64,000 nt of DNA from GCA-2684655 sp045105235 (lineage in GTDB: Bacteria; Planctomycetota; UBA1135; UBA2386). A model generated the notes under the pieces. That model was not told the origin of the DNA and made no database searches. It saw only the letters and a program-made list of their open reading frames with translations. Where the stretch lies: NCBI GenBank assembly GCA_045105235.1, contig JBGCDH010000024.1, forward strand, positions 186,001 to 250,000, read 5' to 3'. A program made the position numbers and the translations under genes. Of the stretch, positions 22,639-32,000 are shown piece by piece. Positions within the stretch are counted from its first letter, which is position 1, and each line of letters begins with the position of its first letter.

Positions 22639-25476
22639 ATGGCCAAAAAGCAGCAAGAAGGAACACCGCTGGTGATCGTCGAATCCCCGGCAAAGGCCCG
22701 GACGATCAGCAAGTATCTCGGCTCCAACTACAACATCGAGGCGAGCATAGGTCACATCCGTGACCTGCCGAGCACGGCCAGCGAAGTGCCGGCCAAGCTC
22801 AAAGGTGAGAAGTGGGCCAAACTCGGCATCAACGTCGAAGAAGACTTCAAGGCGCTCTACGTGGTGCCGGCCGAGAAGAAGGAGCACCTGCGCAAGCTCA
22901 AGAAGCTCGTCAAAGAAGCCTCCACGCTCTACCTCGCGACAGATGAAGACCGCGAAGGAGAGTCGATTTCGTGGCACCTGCTCGAAGAGCTCGACCCCAA
23001 GTGCGAGACCAAGCGCCTGGTCTTTCACGAGATCACCAAGACGGCAATCCTCGAAGCGCTCGAGAACCCACGCGACATCGACATGGACCTGGTCGAGGCC
23101 CAGGAGACACGCCGCCTCGTCGACCGGCTCTACGGCTACACGGTTTCGCCGCTGCTGTGGAAGAAGGTAAAGCCCAAGCTCAGCGCCGGCCGCGTGCAGT
23201 CGGTTGCCGTGCGACTGATCGTCGAACGCGAACGCGAGCGTATGCGCTTCGTTCCGGCCGACTACTGGAGCCTCGAAGCCACGTTCGCGGGCGGCAAGGA
23301 CGCCGCATCGGGCGAGCCGATCCAGTTTCCGGCGAGCCTGCACACCGTCGACGGCAAGCGCGTTGCGTCGGGCCGCGACTTTGAGCAGGAAACCGGCAAA
23401 CTCAAAGACGGCGGCAAGCTGAAGGACGGCGGCGAAGTCGCGACGCTGACCGAAGACCTCGCCAAGCACCTGGCCACCGAACTGGCGGCCGGCAAAGCCG
23501 AAGTCACCAAGGTCGACCAGAAGCCCTACACGACGCGCCCCTACCCGCCGTTTACGACGTCGACGCTGCAGCAGGAGGCCGCGCGCAAGCTGCGCTTCGC
23601 CGCTCAGCGCACGATGCGCGCCGCCCAGCGTCTCTACGAAAACGGTTTCATCACCTACATGAGAACCGACTCGACAACGCTGTCGACGCAGGCCATCGCG
23701 GCCGCGCGCACGTTGATCGACAAGGAGTTTGGCGCGGACTATCTGCCGGACAGCCCGCGGACGTTTGCGACCAAGGTCAAAAACGCCCAAGAAGCACACG
23801 AAGCCATCCGCCCGGCTGGCAACGAGTTCACGCACCCCAACAGTCTTTCTGCCGACATGGGGCCGGACGAAACCAAGCTCTATGAGCTGATCTGGCGGCG
23901 CACCGTGGCCTGCCAGATGAAGGACGCCAAGGGCCAGCGAACCACGATGACGCTGGTGATGAAGACCAGCGAGCACGGCGACGCGCGTTTTACAGCGACC
24001 GGCAAGACCGTCGACTTCGCCGGCTATCGGCTGGCATACGTTGAGGACCTCGACGAAGCCGCGGACGCCGAGGCCGCCAAAGCCGACGCCGAGCGCGTGC
24101 TGCCAAACCTCAAGGAAGGCGAGCACGCCGACCCCGCCGAGCTGTCGCCTTCCGGCCACACGACGCAGCCACCCGGGCGCGTCACCGAAGCAGGCCTGAT
24201 CAAGGAACTCGAAGCGCGCGGCATCGGCCGTCCGTCGACCTACGCGGCGATCATCGAAACGATCGTGCGGCGCGAATACGTGTGGAAGAAGGGTTCGGCG
24301 CTGGTGCCGACGTTCACCGCGTTTGCGGTAGTCGACCTGCTCGCGCAGTACCTCGGCTGGCTCGTCGACTACACCTTCACCGCGCAGATGGAGAATGATC
24401 TCGACGAGATCAGCAACGGCCGCGCGGGCCGAACCGACTACCTCAAGCACTTCTATCTCGGCAACGGATCGCCGGGCCTCGTTGACCGCATCGGTTCGGT
24501 TCAGGAGGACATCGACCCGCGCAAAATCTGCTCGATCCCGCTCGGCAACGACGAAAGCGGCGAAATGGTCGAGGTGCGCGTGGGCCGCTACGGCCCGTTC
24601 TTGTCATGTGGCGAGAAGCGTGTGTCGGTGCCGGATGAGACGCCGCCAGACGAGATGACGCTGAAGGCCGCGATCGAGCTTCTCGAGAAGGGCGGCGACG
24701 GCCCAAAGGAGCTCGGCCTCGACCCGGAAAGCGGGCTGACCGTTTACCTGCGCGTCGGCCGCTTTGGTCCCTACTTCCAGCTCGGCGAGACGCCTGAGGT
24801 GCCGAAGGGCAAGAAGCTCAAGAAGGAAGACAAGCCCAAGATGGCTTCGCTCTTGAAGGGCATGGAGGCCGAAACCGCTACGCTAGCGGACGCACTCGCA
24901 ACGCTGTCGCTGCCGCGCGAAGTCGGCGTCGGCAAGCCGCCGCTCGCCGAAGAGCCCGACGAGCTGCCGGTCGTCGCCGCCAACGGCCGCTTTGGCCCCT
25001 ACCTCAAGTGGGGCAAGGATACGCGCAGCATCCCCGCCGAAGGCTCGCCGCTGACCGTGACGTTTGAAGAGGCGATCAAGCTGTTCACGGAGCCTAAGCA
25101 GCGCGGCCGCCGCGCCGCCGCCCAGCCCAAGAAGGAAATCGGCAAGCACCCGGAATCCGAAGCGCCGATCAAGCTCTTTGACGGCCGCTACGGCCCCTAC
25201 GTTTCGGACGGCACAACCAATGCGTCGCTGCCCAAGGGCGAAAGCGAAGAAGACCTGTCGCTGGCCCGCGCCGTCGAATTGATCGACGCACGAGCCGCCA
25301 AGGGCCCAGCCAAAAAGAAGAAGAAGGTCGCCAAGAAGAAGGCGACCAAAAAGAAAGCTGCCAAGAAGGCACCAGCAAAGAAGGCCGCCAAGAAGACCGC
25401 GAAAAAGGCGGCCAAGAAGACGGCCAAGAAAGCCGCCAGCAAGAAGGCCGAGACCAAGAAGTCTTCGGACGAGTAG
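22639..25476 (+). CDS. topA: DNA topoisomerase I with lysine/alanine-rich tail
   Basis: A 945-residue type IA topoisomerase that relaxes negative supercoils. The Toprim domain begins with VIVESPAKARTISKYLG and holds the metal-binding acidic motif TDEDREGES. The catalytic tyrosine is Y340 in FITYMRTDS. The central domain includes LSAGRVQSVAVRLI and RGIGRPSTYAAIIETI. The C-terminus lacks the zinc fingers of the E. coli enzyme and carries four repeats of GRYGPF/GRFGPY type (near 24580, 24760, 24990 and 25185). Residues about 885-945 form a tail of KKA/AKK repeats resembling histone H1-like proteins, which should bind DNA electrostatically. The start is the ATG at 22639 behind a good promoter. 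Confidence 0.97.
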   Translation: MAKKQQEGTPLVIVESPAKARTISKYLGSNYNIEASIGHIRDLPSTASEVPAKLKGEKWAKLGINVEEDFKALYVVPAEKKEHLRKLKKLVKEASTLYLATDEDREGESISWHLLEELDPKCETKRLVFHEITKTAILEALENPRDIDMDLVEAQETRRLVDRLYGYTVSPLLWKKVKPKLSAGRVQSVAVRLIVERERERMRFVPADYWSLEATFAGGKDAASGEPIQFPASLHTVDGKRVASGRDFEQETGKLKDGGKLKDGGEVATLTEDLAKHLATELAAGKAEVTKVDQKPYTTRPYPPFTTSTLQQEAARKLRFAAQRTMRAAQRLYENGFITYMRTDSTTLSTQAIAAARTLIDKEFGADYLPDSPRTFATKVKNAQEAHEAIRPAGNEFTHPNSLSADMGPDETKLYELIWRRTVACQMKDAKGQRTTMTLVMKTSEHGDARFTATGKTVDFAGYRLAYVEDLDEAADAEAAKADAERVLPNLKEGEHADPAELSPSGHTTQPPGRVTEAGLIKELEARGIGRPSTYAAIIETIVRREYVWKKGSALVPTFTAFAVVDLLAQYLGWLVDYTFTAQMENDLDEISNGRAGRTDYLKHFYLGNGSPGLVDRIGSVQEDIDPRKICSIPLGNDESGEMVEVRVGRYGPFLSCGEKRVSVPDETPPDEMTLKAAIELLEKGGDGPKELGLDPESGLTVYLRVGRFGPYFQLGETPEVPKGKKLKKEDKPKMASLLKGMEAETATLADALATLSLPREVGVGKPPLAEEPDELPVVAANGRFGPYLKWGKDTRSIPAEGSPLTVTFEEAIKLFTEPKQRGRRAAAQPKKEIGKHPESEAPIKLFDGRYGPYVSDGTTNASLPKGESEEDLSLARAVELIDARAAKGPAKKKKKVAKKKATKKKAAKKAPAKKAAKKTAKKAAKKTAKKAASKKAETKKSSDE

Positions 25477-25997
25477 GCACGCTGCGGCGCCACCGCACGT
25501 GTGCCAAGCCGGCGAGAGCAAGCGGTGATCGTCGGCAACGAGCGCATCCAGACATCGAGCCTGGCGACAGCAACTGCCAGCGATGTTCGGTTCGCATGCT
25601 CGGATGGCACGTTGCATTGAGAGGTCGCGCTGGCACGTCCCGGTTGGCGTGTCGGGCTGGGTATGTTCGGCTGGCACGTTCGGCTGGCACGTTCGGCTGG
25701 GCTGGGCTGGCCCGGATGGCGCGTCCTGCCGCACGACGCACAGGAGCACGAGTCAGGCTCCCGAGAGGCTCTGGCCGCCAGCATCAAGCGCTGCGCCAGT
25801 TCCGCAGCCTTTGCCATACTGCCGGTTTCGGGTGGAGCGCGGCCAGACCCGCCACCGAGGCGCGAGGCCGCTAGGAGAGGCGCCTCGTTTTGGCAACCGC
25901 TTTACGTGCATCGACGCACTGCGACATCGCCGCGACGCCACCACCGCTACGCTAGCAGCACCGCGCGTGGTCAACCCGGCGCGCCCAGCATCCGCCC
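25477..25997. other. Intergenic region with degenerate repeats
   Basis: This 521-bp gap follows topA. About 25580-25730 is a G/T-biased stretch of degenerate TTCGGCTGGCACG-like units, with the clearest core at 25665-25701. Open frames through it have repetitive, implausible translations on both strands. A weak imperfect inverted repeat follows the topA stop (about 25476-25506). I see no gene or RNA here. Confidence 0.6.
25665..25701. repeat. 13-bp tandem repeat core
   Basis: GTTCGGCTGGCAC occurs twice back to back (25665-25677, 25678-25690), followed by a third partial copy that runs into GCTGG repeats. Diverged copies extend upstream to about 25580 and downstream to about 25730. Confidence 0.85.
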
Positions 25998-27737
25998 ATG
26001 CATAGCTCCTTCTTCACGACCGCAGCGTCGCCATACGTATCTTCGTTCACGGCCCGCCTCATCGCGCTCGCCCTCCTGCTTGCCGGTGCCTGCGCCCAGC
26101 AGGCAGACCTCGTGCTCCGCAACGGCAAGATCGTCACGGTCGACGAACGACGCGGCACCGTGCAGGCGCTCGCAGCTCGCGGCGGTCGCATTCTCGCGGT
26201 CGGCAGCGATGAGAACGTCCGCCGCTTTATCGGCGGCGAAACACGCGTGATCGATCTGCGCGGACGTCTCGCTGTGCCTGGCTTTATCGAGGGCCACGCC
26301 CACTTCACCGGCGTCGGCGAGATGACGCAGATCCTGGATCTGACCAAGGTCGAAAGCTGGGACCAGGTCGTGCGCATGGTGGGCGATGCTGCCAAGAACA
26401 AGCAGCCCGGTGAATGGATCGTCGGCCGCGGCTGGCACCAGGAGAAATGGCAGCAAGCTCCCGAAGGCGGCGTGAAGGGCTTCCCGAGCCACGAGTCCGT
26501 CAGCGCCGCGACCCCAAGCAATCCCGTGGCGCTGACACACGCGAGCGGCCACGCGGCGTTTTTTAACGCGAAGGCGATGGAGATCGCCGGCATCACCAAG
26601 GACACCAAGAACCCCGCTGGTGGCGAGATCATCAAGAAGGCAAACGGCGAGCCGACCGGTGTCTTTAGCGAGACAGCCGCTGGCTTGGTCTCGCGCCACC
26701 AACGTGGCCGAGAGCTTCGTCGCACGGCAGCCCAACGCCGCGACGCCATTCGTCGCCAGACACTTCTTGCGGCGGAAGAATGCCTGCGTAAGGGGGTCAC
26801 CAGCTTTCAGGACGCCGGCAGCAACTTTGCCACAATCGACGTCTTTCGCGAGATGGCCGAACGCGGCGAGCTTCCGGTTCGCCTTTGGGTCATGGTCCGA
26901 ACCAGCATCCGCGACCTAGAACGACGCATACAGAACTACCGAATGGTGGGCGTAGGCGACCACTTTTTGACCGTGCGCGCACTAAAGCGCAGCATCGATG
27001 GCGCCCTCGGCTCGCGTGGCGCATGGCTGCTCGAACCCTACAGCGACGCCCCCGAGTCCAGCGGCCTCGAGACGGCAACCGTCGAGAGCGTCACCCGAAT
27101 GGCCGAGCTCGGCCTCCAGCATGGCTTTCAGGTCTGCGTGCACGCCATCGGCGACCGCGCCAACCGAGAAGTCTTCGACATCTACGAGAAAGTCTGGGGC
27201 GAAACCGACAGCCACGCGCTGCGCTGGCGCATCGAGCACGCCCAACACCTTCACCCGGACGATATCCCGCGCTTCGGCAAGCTCGGAGTCATCGCATCGA
27301 TGCAGGGCGTGCACTGCACCTCGGACGCCCCCTACGTCATCCCGCGCCTCGGCGAGCAGCGCGCCCGCGAAGGTGCCTACGTTTGGCAAAAGCTCCGCCA
27401 GACAGGCGCCGTTGTCACCAATGGAAGCGACGCCCCCGTCGAGGATGTCGACCCGATCGCCTCATTTTATGCTTCGGTGTCGCGACGCCTGAAGGACGGC
27501 AGCACGTTTTATCCGGAGCAAGCGATGACGCGGATGGAGGCGCTGCGTTCGTACACAATCGATTGTGCTTTCGCTGCGTTTGAGGAGGACATCAAGGGCT
27601 CGCTGGTGCCGGGGAAGCTTGCGGATGTAGTGGTGCTGTCGAAGGACATCCTGACGGTGCCCGAGACCGAGATCCTGGAGGCGCGCGTCGACATGACGAT
27701 TGTCGGCGGCAAGGTTGCCTTCGATGCGACACGGTGA
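25998..27737 (+). CDS. Exported amidohydrolase (YtcJ-like)
   Basis: A 579-residue metal-dependent hydrolase of the amidohydrolase superfamily. The N-terminus has a hydrophobic export signal ending LLLAGACAQQ; the cysteine may be a lipid anchor, though the lipobox is imperfect. The small beta domain (LVLRNGKIVTVDERRGTVQ) precedes the barrel with the metal-binding HAH (FIEGHAHFTG), VHAIGDRANR, IEHAQHLHPDDIPR and the terminal aspartate region NGSDAPVEDVDPI. It closes with KLADVVVLSKDIL, the usual return to the beta domain. YtcJ relatives hydrolyse amides or cyclic ureides; the substrate here is unknown. It stands alone between the repeat-rich gap and a transposase gene. Confidence 0.88.
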   Translation: MHSSFFTTAASPYVSSFTARLIALALLLAGACAQQADLVLRNGKIVTVDERRGTVQALAARGGRILAVGSDENVRRFIGGETRVIDLRGRLAVPGFIEGHAHFTGVGEMTQILDLTKVESWDQVVRMVGDAAKNKQPGEWIVGRGWHQEKWQQAPEGGVKGFPSHESVSAATPSNPVALTHASGHAAFFNAKAMEIAGITKDTKNPAGGEIIKKANGEPTGVFSETAAGLVSRHQRGRELRRTAAQRRDAIRRQTLLAAEECLRKGVTSFQDAGSNFATIDVFREMAERGELPVRLWVMVRTSIRDLERRIQNYRMVGVGDHFLTVRALKRSIDGALGSRGAWLLEPYSDAPESSGLETATVESVTRMAELGLQHGFQVCVHAIGDRANREVFDIYEKVWGETDSHALRWRIEHAQHLHPDDIPRFGKLGVIASMQGVHCTSDAPYVIPRLGEQRAREGAYVWQKLRQTGAVVTNGSDAPVEDVDPIASFYASVSRRLKDGSTFYPEQAMTRMEALRSYTIDCAFAAFEEDIKGSLVPGKLADVVVLSKDILTVPETEILEARVDMTIVGGKVAFDATR

Positions 27738-27828
27738 CGCCCGCAGGCCCACCTGCTGAGCTGAATAAGGGCCTGGAGGTATTTCCTTCCGTTTTCGACC
27801 AGAACGAGGCGAGCTCACTGCACTGCTA

Positions 27829-27866
27829 GTGCCGTCAGTAAGGAGGATCCTCCTCCGCTGTGGCAC
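27829..27866 (+). repeat. Inverted repeat in transposase leader
   Basis: GTGCC (27829-27833) pairs with GGCAC (27862-27866) around a perfect palindrome GGAGGATCCTCC (27842-27853). The structure ends 12 bp before the transposase start and just before its GGAG ribosome-binding site (27868-27871). It could limit readthrough translation, or be a remnant of an element end. Confidence 0.45.
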
Positions 27867-27878
27867 AGGAGTCCGCAG

Positions 27879-28985
27879 ATGCCCTTCCGACCCCCGCGCT
27901 GCCCGGCGCCAGATTGCCCGCAACACCTAGACCCAGACCCCAACTTCTTTCAGCGAAGGGGCTTCTACTGGGTGCACTGCAGGCCCCACCCCATACAGCG
28001 GTTTCGCTGTAAGACCTGTGGAAGCTCGTTTTCTGAACAGACATTTCGCGCGGACTACCGAGACCAAAAACCGGCCGTCAACGCTCGACTGATCGAGCTC
28101 GTCTCTTCTGGGGTCGGCGTCCGTCAGTGCGGCCGCCTGCTGGGCCTCAACGTTCACGGCATCCTCTACAAGCAGCGCAAGATCGCGCGCACGCTGCTGC
28201 AGCTGCACGAGAATTTCTCAGCGCAGCTTCACCCGAGCGGGACGACGCGAGGCAGTGGCCAAACGTCGACAACCAAACGGAGCTACACCTTCCAACTCGA
28301 CGAGGAAGAGAGCTTCGAGAAGATGCCCATCAGGCCCCTCACCGTCCCCATTGTGATTGAGCGAGACACGATGTTTGTCGTCGCGACGAGCGTAGGCCCG
28401 ATCCGCCGTCTTGCCCGAGCTGGCTCGAAACGACGCAAGCGGCAGGATCTCGATGAGCAGATGCACGGCCGGCGAGCAGACACCAGCCGCGCGCGCGTAA
28501 GGGACGTCTTGCTCGAAGTTCACCGACGAACACCGGGCCACATGATCGCGTTCGAAACCGACCGCAAATCCAGCTACCGAAATTTGATACGTCAAATTTT
28601 CGCCGGCAGCGCTGTGCACATCACCGAATCTGGCAAGGCCCCGCGCACGCCAAACAGCTTGCTGTTTCCAATCAACAACACGATCGAAATATCGCGCGAC
28701 AACTGCAGCCGCCTACGTCGTCGCAGCTGGCACTTCACGAAGACCGAGGCTGGGCTACGCGACAACCTGTGGATCTTCACCGTCTATCGCAACTACATAC
28801 GAAAGCGCTTCAACCGCGACGAAGCCGGGCAAACGCCCGCGAAGATGCTCGGCCTTGTGCCCCGCGCATTGAGCTTTGAAGAGCTGGCGAGGTGGCGACA
28901 GGACTGGGGCGAACGAAGCCCTAGCCCCCTACGCCGCAACGGCCACCCTTCCGCGCGTCCGGACGGGCAGCCGACAGGTAAGTAG
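27879..28985 (+). CDS. IS1-like single-ORF transposase
   Basis: A 368-residue protein. The N-terminus has an InsA-like zinc ribbon (CPAPDCPQH...FRCKTCGSSF) and a helix-turn-helix (ARLIELVSSGVGVRQCGRLL). The catalytic half has acidic motifs in the order of IS1 enzymes: FQLDEEESFEKM, AFETDRKSSY and NNTIEISRDNCSRLRRRSW, the last close to the IS1 signature around its glutamate. In classical IS1 two frames are joined by a programmed shift; here one continuous frame encodes everything. I found no convincing terminal inverted repeats or target duplication, so this may be an immobile or solitary copy. The ATG at 27879 has GGAG with seven-base spacing. Confidence 0.8.
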   Translation: MPFRPPRCPAPDCPQHLDPDPNFFQRRGFYWVHCRPHPIQRFRCKTCGSSFSEQTFRADYRDQKPAVNARLIELVSSGVGVRQCGRLLGLNVHGILYKQRKIARTLLQLHENFSAQLHPSGTTRGSGQTSTTKRSYTFQLDEEESFEKMPIRPLTVPIVIERDTMFVVATSVGPIRRLARAGSKRRKRQDLDEQMHGRRADTSRARVRDVLLEVHRRTPGHMIAFETDRKSSYRNLIRQIFAGSAVHITESGKAPRTPNSLLFPINNTIEISRDNCSRLRRRSWHFTKTEAGLRDNLWIFTVYRNYIRKRFNRDEAGQTPAKMLGLVPRALSFEELARWRQDWGERSPSPLRRNGHPSARPDGQPTGK

Positions 28986-29029
28986 CTACCTGGCTAGACC
29001 GCGGCGAGCGCTCCGCGCGAAGCAGCGCC

Positions 29030-29044
29030 GCCGGCCGGGCCGGC
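29030..29044. terminator. GC palindrome between convergent genes
   Basis: A near-perfect GC inverted repeat (GCCGGCC-G-GGCCGGC) sits in the 92-bp gap between the transposase and the convergent lipoprotein gene. There is no T-tract, so it is only a candidate bidirectional terminator. Confidence 0.3.
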
Positions 29045-29077
29045 GTAAACCGTATCCACGCCATTCATCAGCCAAGA

Positions 29078-32000
29078 CTATTGCCCACCGACGTTGGTGC
29101 GGAGGCGGCGCAGGCCCTGACCGCCCGAGCGATCCCCCGCCACGACCTCAATTTGCCCGTCCGCATTCGCGTCGAGCACAACCGCATCGATGTCAGCATC
29201 CACGCCCTCGGCTACCGGTGACACCACCAGACGCGCGCTAAGTGATACGCCGTCCGCAACGGGCCTTATCAGCCGGATCTCGCTTCGGTCAGACGAAGCT
29301 TCATCATCGATCAGGAGGAAGCCGTTGGCCAGCGTGCGCGCACCGCGATCAAACTCGAACGCGCGAATCGCGGAGGCGGCATACGGCGCCGCAAACTTCG
29401 CGTATTCAAGCGAGGGCACGCCAACCACGCTGCCGGTCGCAGCATCCTGCTCGAAGACGAGCAAGCGGTAGGCGCGGTTGCCAGCGCCCAGATCCTCGAC
29501 GGTCAGGACGATGAGGTCGTCGCGCGCGTCGTCGCCCACGGCGCTACCGGCGATTCGCACGATCTGCTGGTTGGCCGGCATGTCGACAAACGTTGACTGG
29601 TAGCCGTTGCTCGCATCGAAGACCACGACGCGCCCAGGGTTCGCCGCGTCCACGACGACGACGTCCTGGGACAGCCTGTTGCGCTGGAGATCGACGATGG
29701 GCGGCAGCTCGCCACGGCGGAGCAGCGCCATGCCAGCCGACAGCAGCGCTTCGCCGTTCCACAGCGACTCGGCTGTAACGGCGCCCGTGCCGGCGTCAAT
29801 CCGGCCACGAACGAGTGATGCGGCCGGCGCGCCGTTGGCGGCTTGCAGCCCGACCAGGTCTCTGACCGTGCGGGCGGCGGAGTCGGGGCCGGTTAGGACG
29901 CGCAGGATCTGCACGGGGCCGCCGAGATCGAAGTCCGACAGCGGCACAATCGACGGCGAACCACCGGCTGATGGCCCGACGCCCGTGATGCGGCTGATCC
30001 GGTTTTGCCCACCGGGGCTTGGATCGGTCGCAACCACCTCGATCACGTCGGCCGGCGAGTTGTAGAACAGTCGCTCGACCTGGTAGCGCACCTGCGGGCC
30101 CGCAGTGAGGCCGACGACGACCGGCGTGTAGGAACCGTTCGGGTTCGAGACGTGCAGACGGCCGTCGCTGACGATGTCCGTGCTGCCATCCCCGTTGCCG
30201 TCGATCAGGCCCGGCAAGGCGGTTGGCGCACCAGCCGAAGGCAGCACGCCATCGAGTTTGCCGGCGACTCCGGCAAGCGCCGAAGCACGGTAGTTGTAGT
30301 GACGTTCCGCCTGCTGCAGCCCATTCGGACCGGGAGCCTCGGCGGTCACGAGGTCAAGCAACCGGTCCCCATTGACGTCGACGAGCTGCCAGTTGGAACC
30401 GTCGACCTCCCCCTCACCCGCGATGATCTCAAGCGTGTTCGGATCGCGCGCGCGCAAGTTGTCGATGATCCGACGCCAAACGGGCGGCCCGCTTGCACGC
30501 CGTGCATAGATCCAGACGTCGCCGACGCGCGTGGTCGGGCTGTCGTCGCCAGCAAGAACGAGCATCAGATCCGAGCCGACAATGCCGGCCGAATTGCCGT
30601 CGATGTCCGCGGTAAAGATCTTTTCGAGCTTCGAACCAAGGATGTCGAAGACCTCGGAGTCCAGGTCATCGCTGACCAAGCTCCAAGCGCTCGTGAAGCC
30701 CCCGGTGGGAACCTGTGACAGTTCCAGCACATCGATGAGGCTGCGGCTGCCGCCAGTGCGCTGGCGCACGACCACGAGGCCCGCACGAGCGTTGCCGATC
30801 GGGCGCCACGACTCCATGAGCCATGGATCGATGAGGTCCGGCGTGCCCGCTGCGGGCGGCGGCAGTGGCGGCAACGGCTGCGGCAGACCTTGGGTTACGT
30901 CACCATTGCCGTCGAGCCCAAAGCTCCACATATGCAGCAGGCCGGGGCGCGCAACCGTCGCGAGCTCCGTGCCCTGCGTGCCGAAGACCAGCTCGTAGGT
31001 GTCTGGATCGCCATCGAAGTCCCCGCCAACGGGGCGGATGTTGACCGGCGGCGTGCCGGCAATCTCAAAGGTCTCGACCGGTCCGTCGATCACGGACCAG
31101 CCAACGCCATCGCGAATGACGCGCGTCAGCTGGATGTCGATCCTCTTGAAAAGGTTGGGCGCAGTGCCAAGCGTCTGCTCGGACCACGTAAAGAAGACGG
31201 CAACCGAGCGGGCGTCGGCGCCCGTTCCGAGCGTGAACCCAAGTGGCGTCGCACCGCGAGCGTTGAGGGTCGTGTTGCTGGTGCCAATCGGCAGCGGCTC
31301 CGCGCCGTTTGCCTCGGACCAGGTCACGTAGTTGAACTCGTTGTTGATCCACACCAGGCAGTCCGGACGATTCGGATCCACGTCGGTCGGAACGATGTCG
31401 AAGACACCGTTCGTAAACTGCGGGAACCAGTCGAAGATATCGGGAGCCGGAACGATCTGCTTTGGCTCGAAGCGCTGGTTGAGCCCCAGGCGCGTCTCTT
31501 GCGTGCTGGCACCACCCTGGGTGAAGAAGATGTCCCGCGTCTGCTGCGTGATGTCGTTGCCGCTCGACCAGAACCTGCGAGCCAGCGGCAGCAGGTTGTC
31601 GGTGAAGTCGACGAACGGCAGCGTGCTCAAGCGAGTGGGGCCCGCCGTCGCCTCATCCTCCAGCGGCAGCCCTGCCAGCGGGCTGTTGCCGGCACCAAGA
31701 ACCGATACCACCACATCGACGACGACGTCGAGCGCCGGGTTGTTGGCGCCGTCCGAGATGACGGGCAGGCCAAGCCCTTCGTCCGCCACCACGTTCCAGA
31801 TCACGTACTGCGCGCGTCGCTCAAGCGGAGCCAACGTAAACGTCTCGGCCGTGCGCGGATCGTCGCTCTCAACGCGTGTGATCGTGAACTTGGTGCCGAG
31901 AATGGTGTAAAACGCGTCGAGCTGCAGCAGCATCGGCAGCGTCGGCGACGGGTTGTAGACCTCGACGGTGATCGGCAGACGGAGCCACGGACGCAGGGGG

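Noticed and set aside
22531..24450. A 639-codon open frame on the strand opposite topA
   Set aside because: It lies wholly antisense to an unmistakable topA and its translation has no family motif. GC-rich genes routinely produce such long antisense frames.
24883..25749. A leucine/glycine-rich 'membrane protein' frame opposite the topA tail
   Set aside because: The hydrophobic translation is simply the complement of the AAG/GCC lysine-alanine codons of the topA tail.
27738..29077. Terminal inverted repeats and target duplication for the IS1-like transposase
   Set aside because: I compared about 140 bp upstream with 90 bp downstream and found no matching inverted ends; only a local hairpin upstream.
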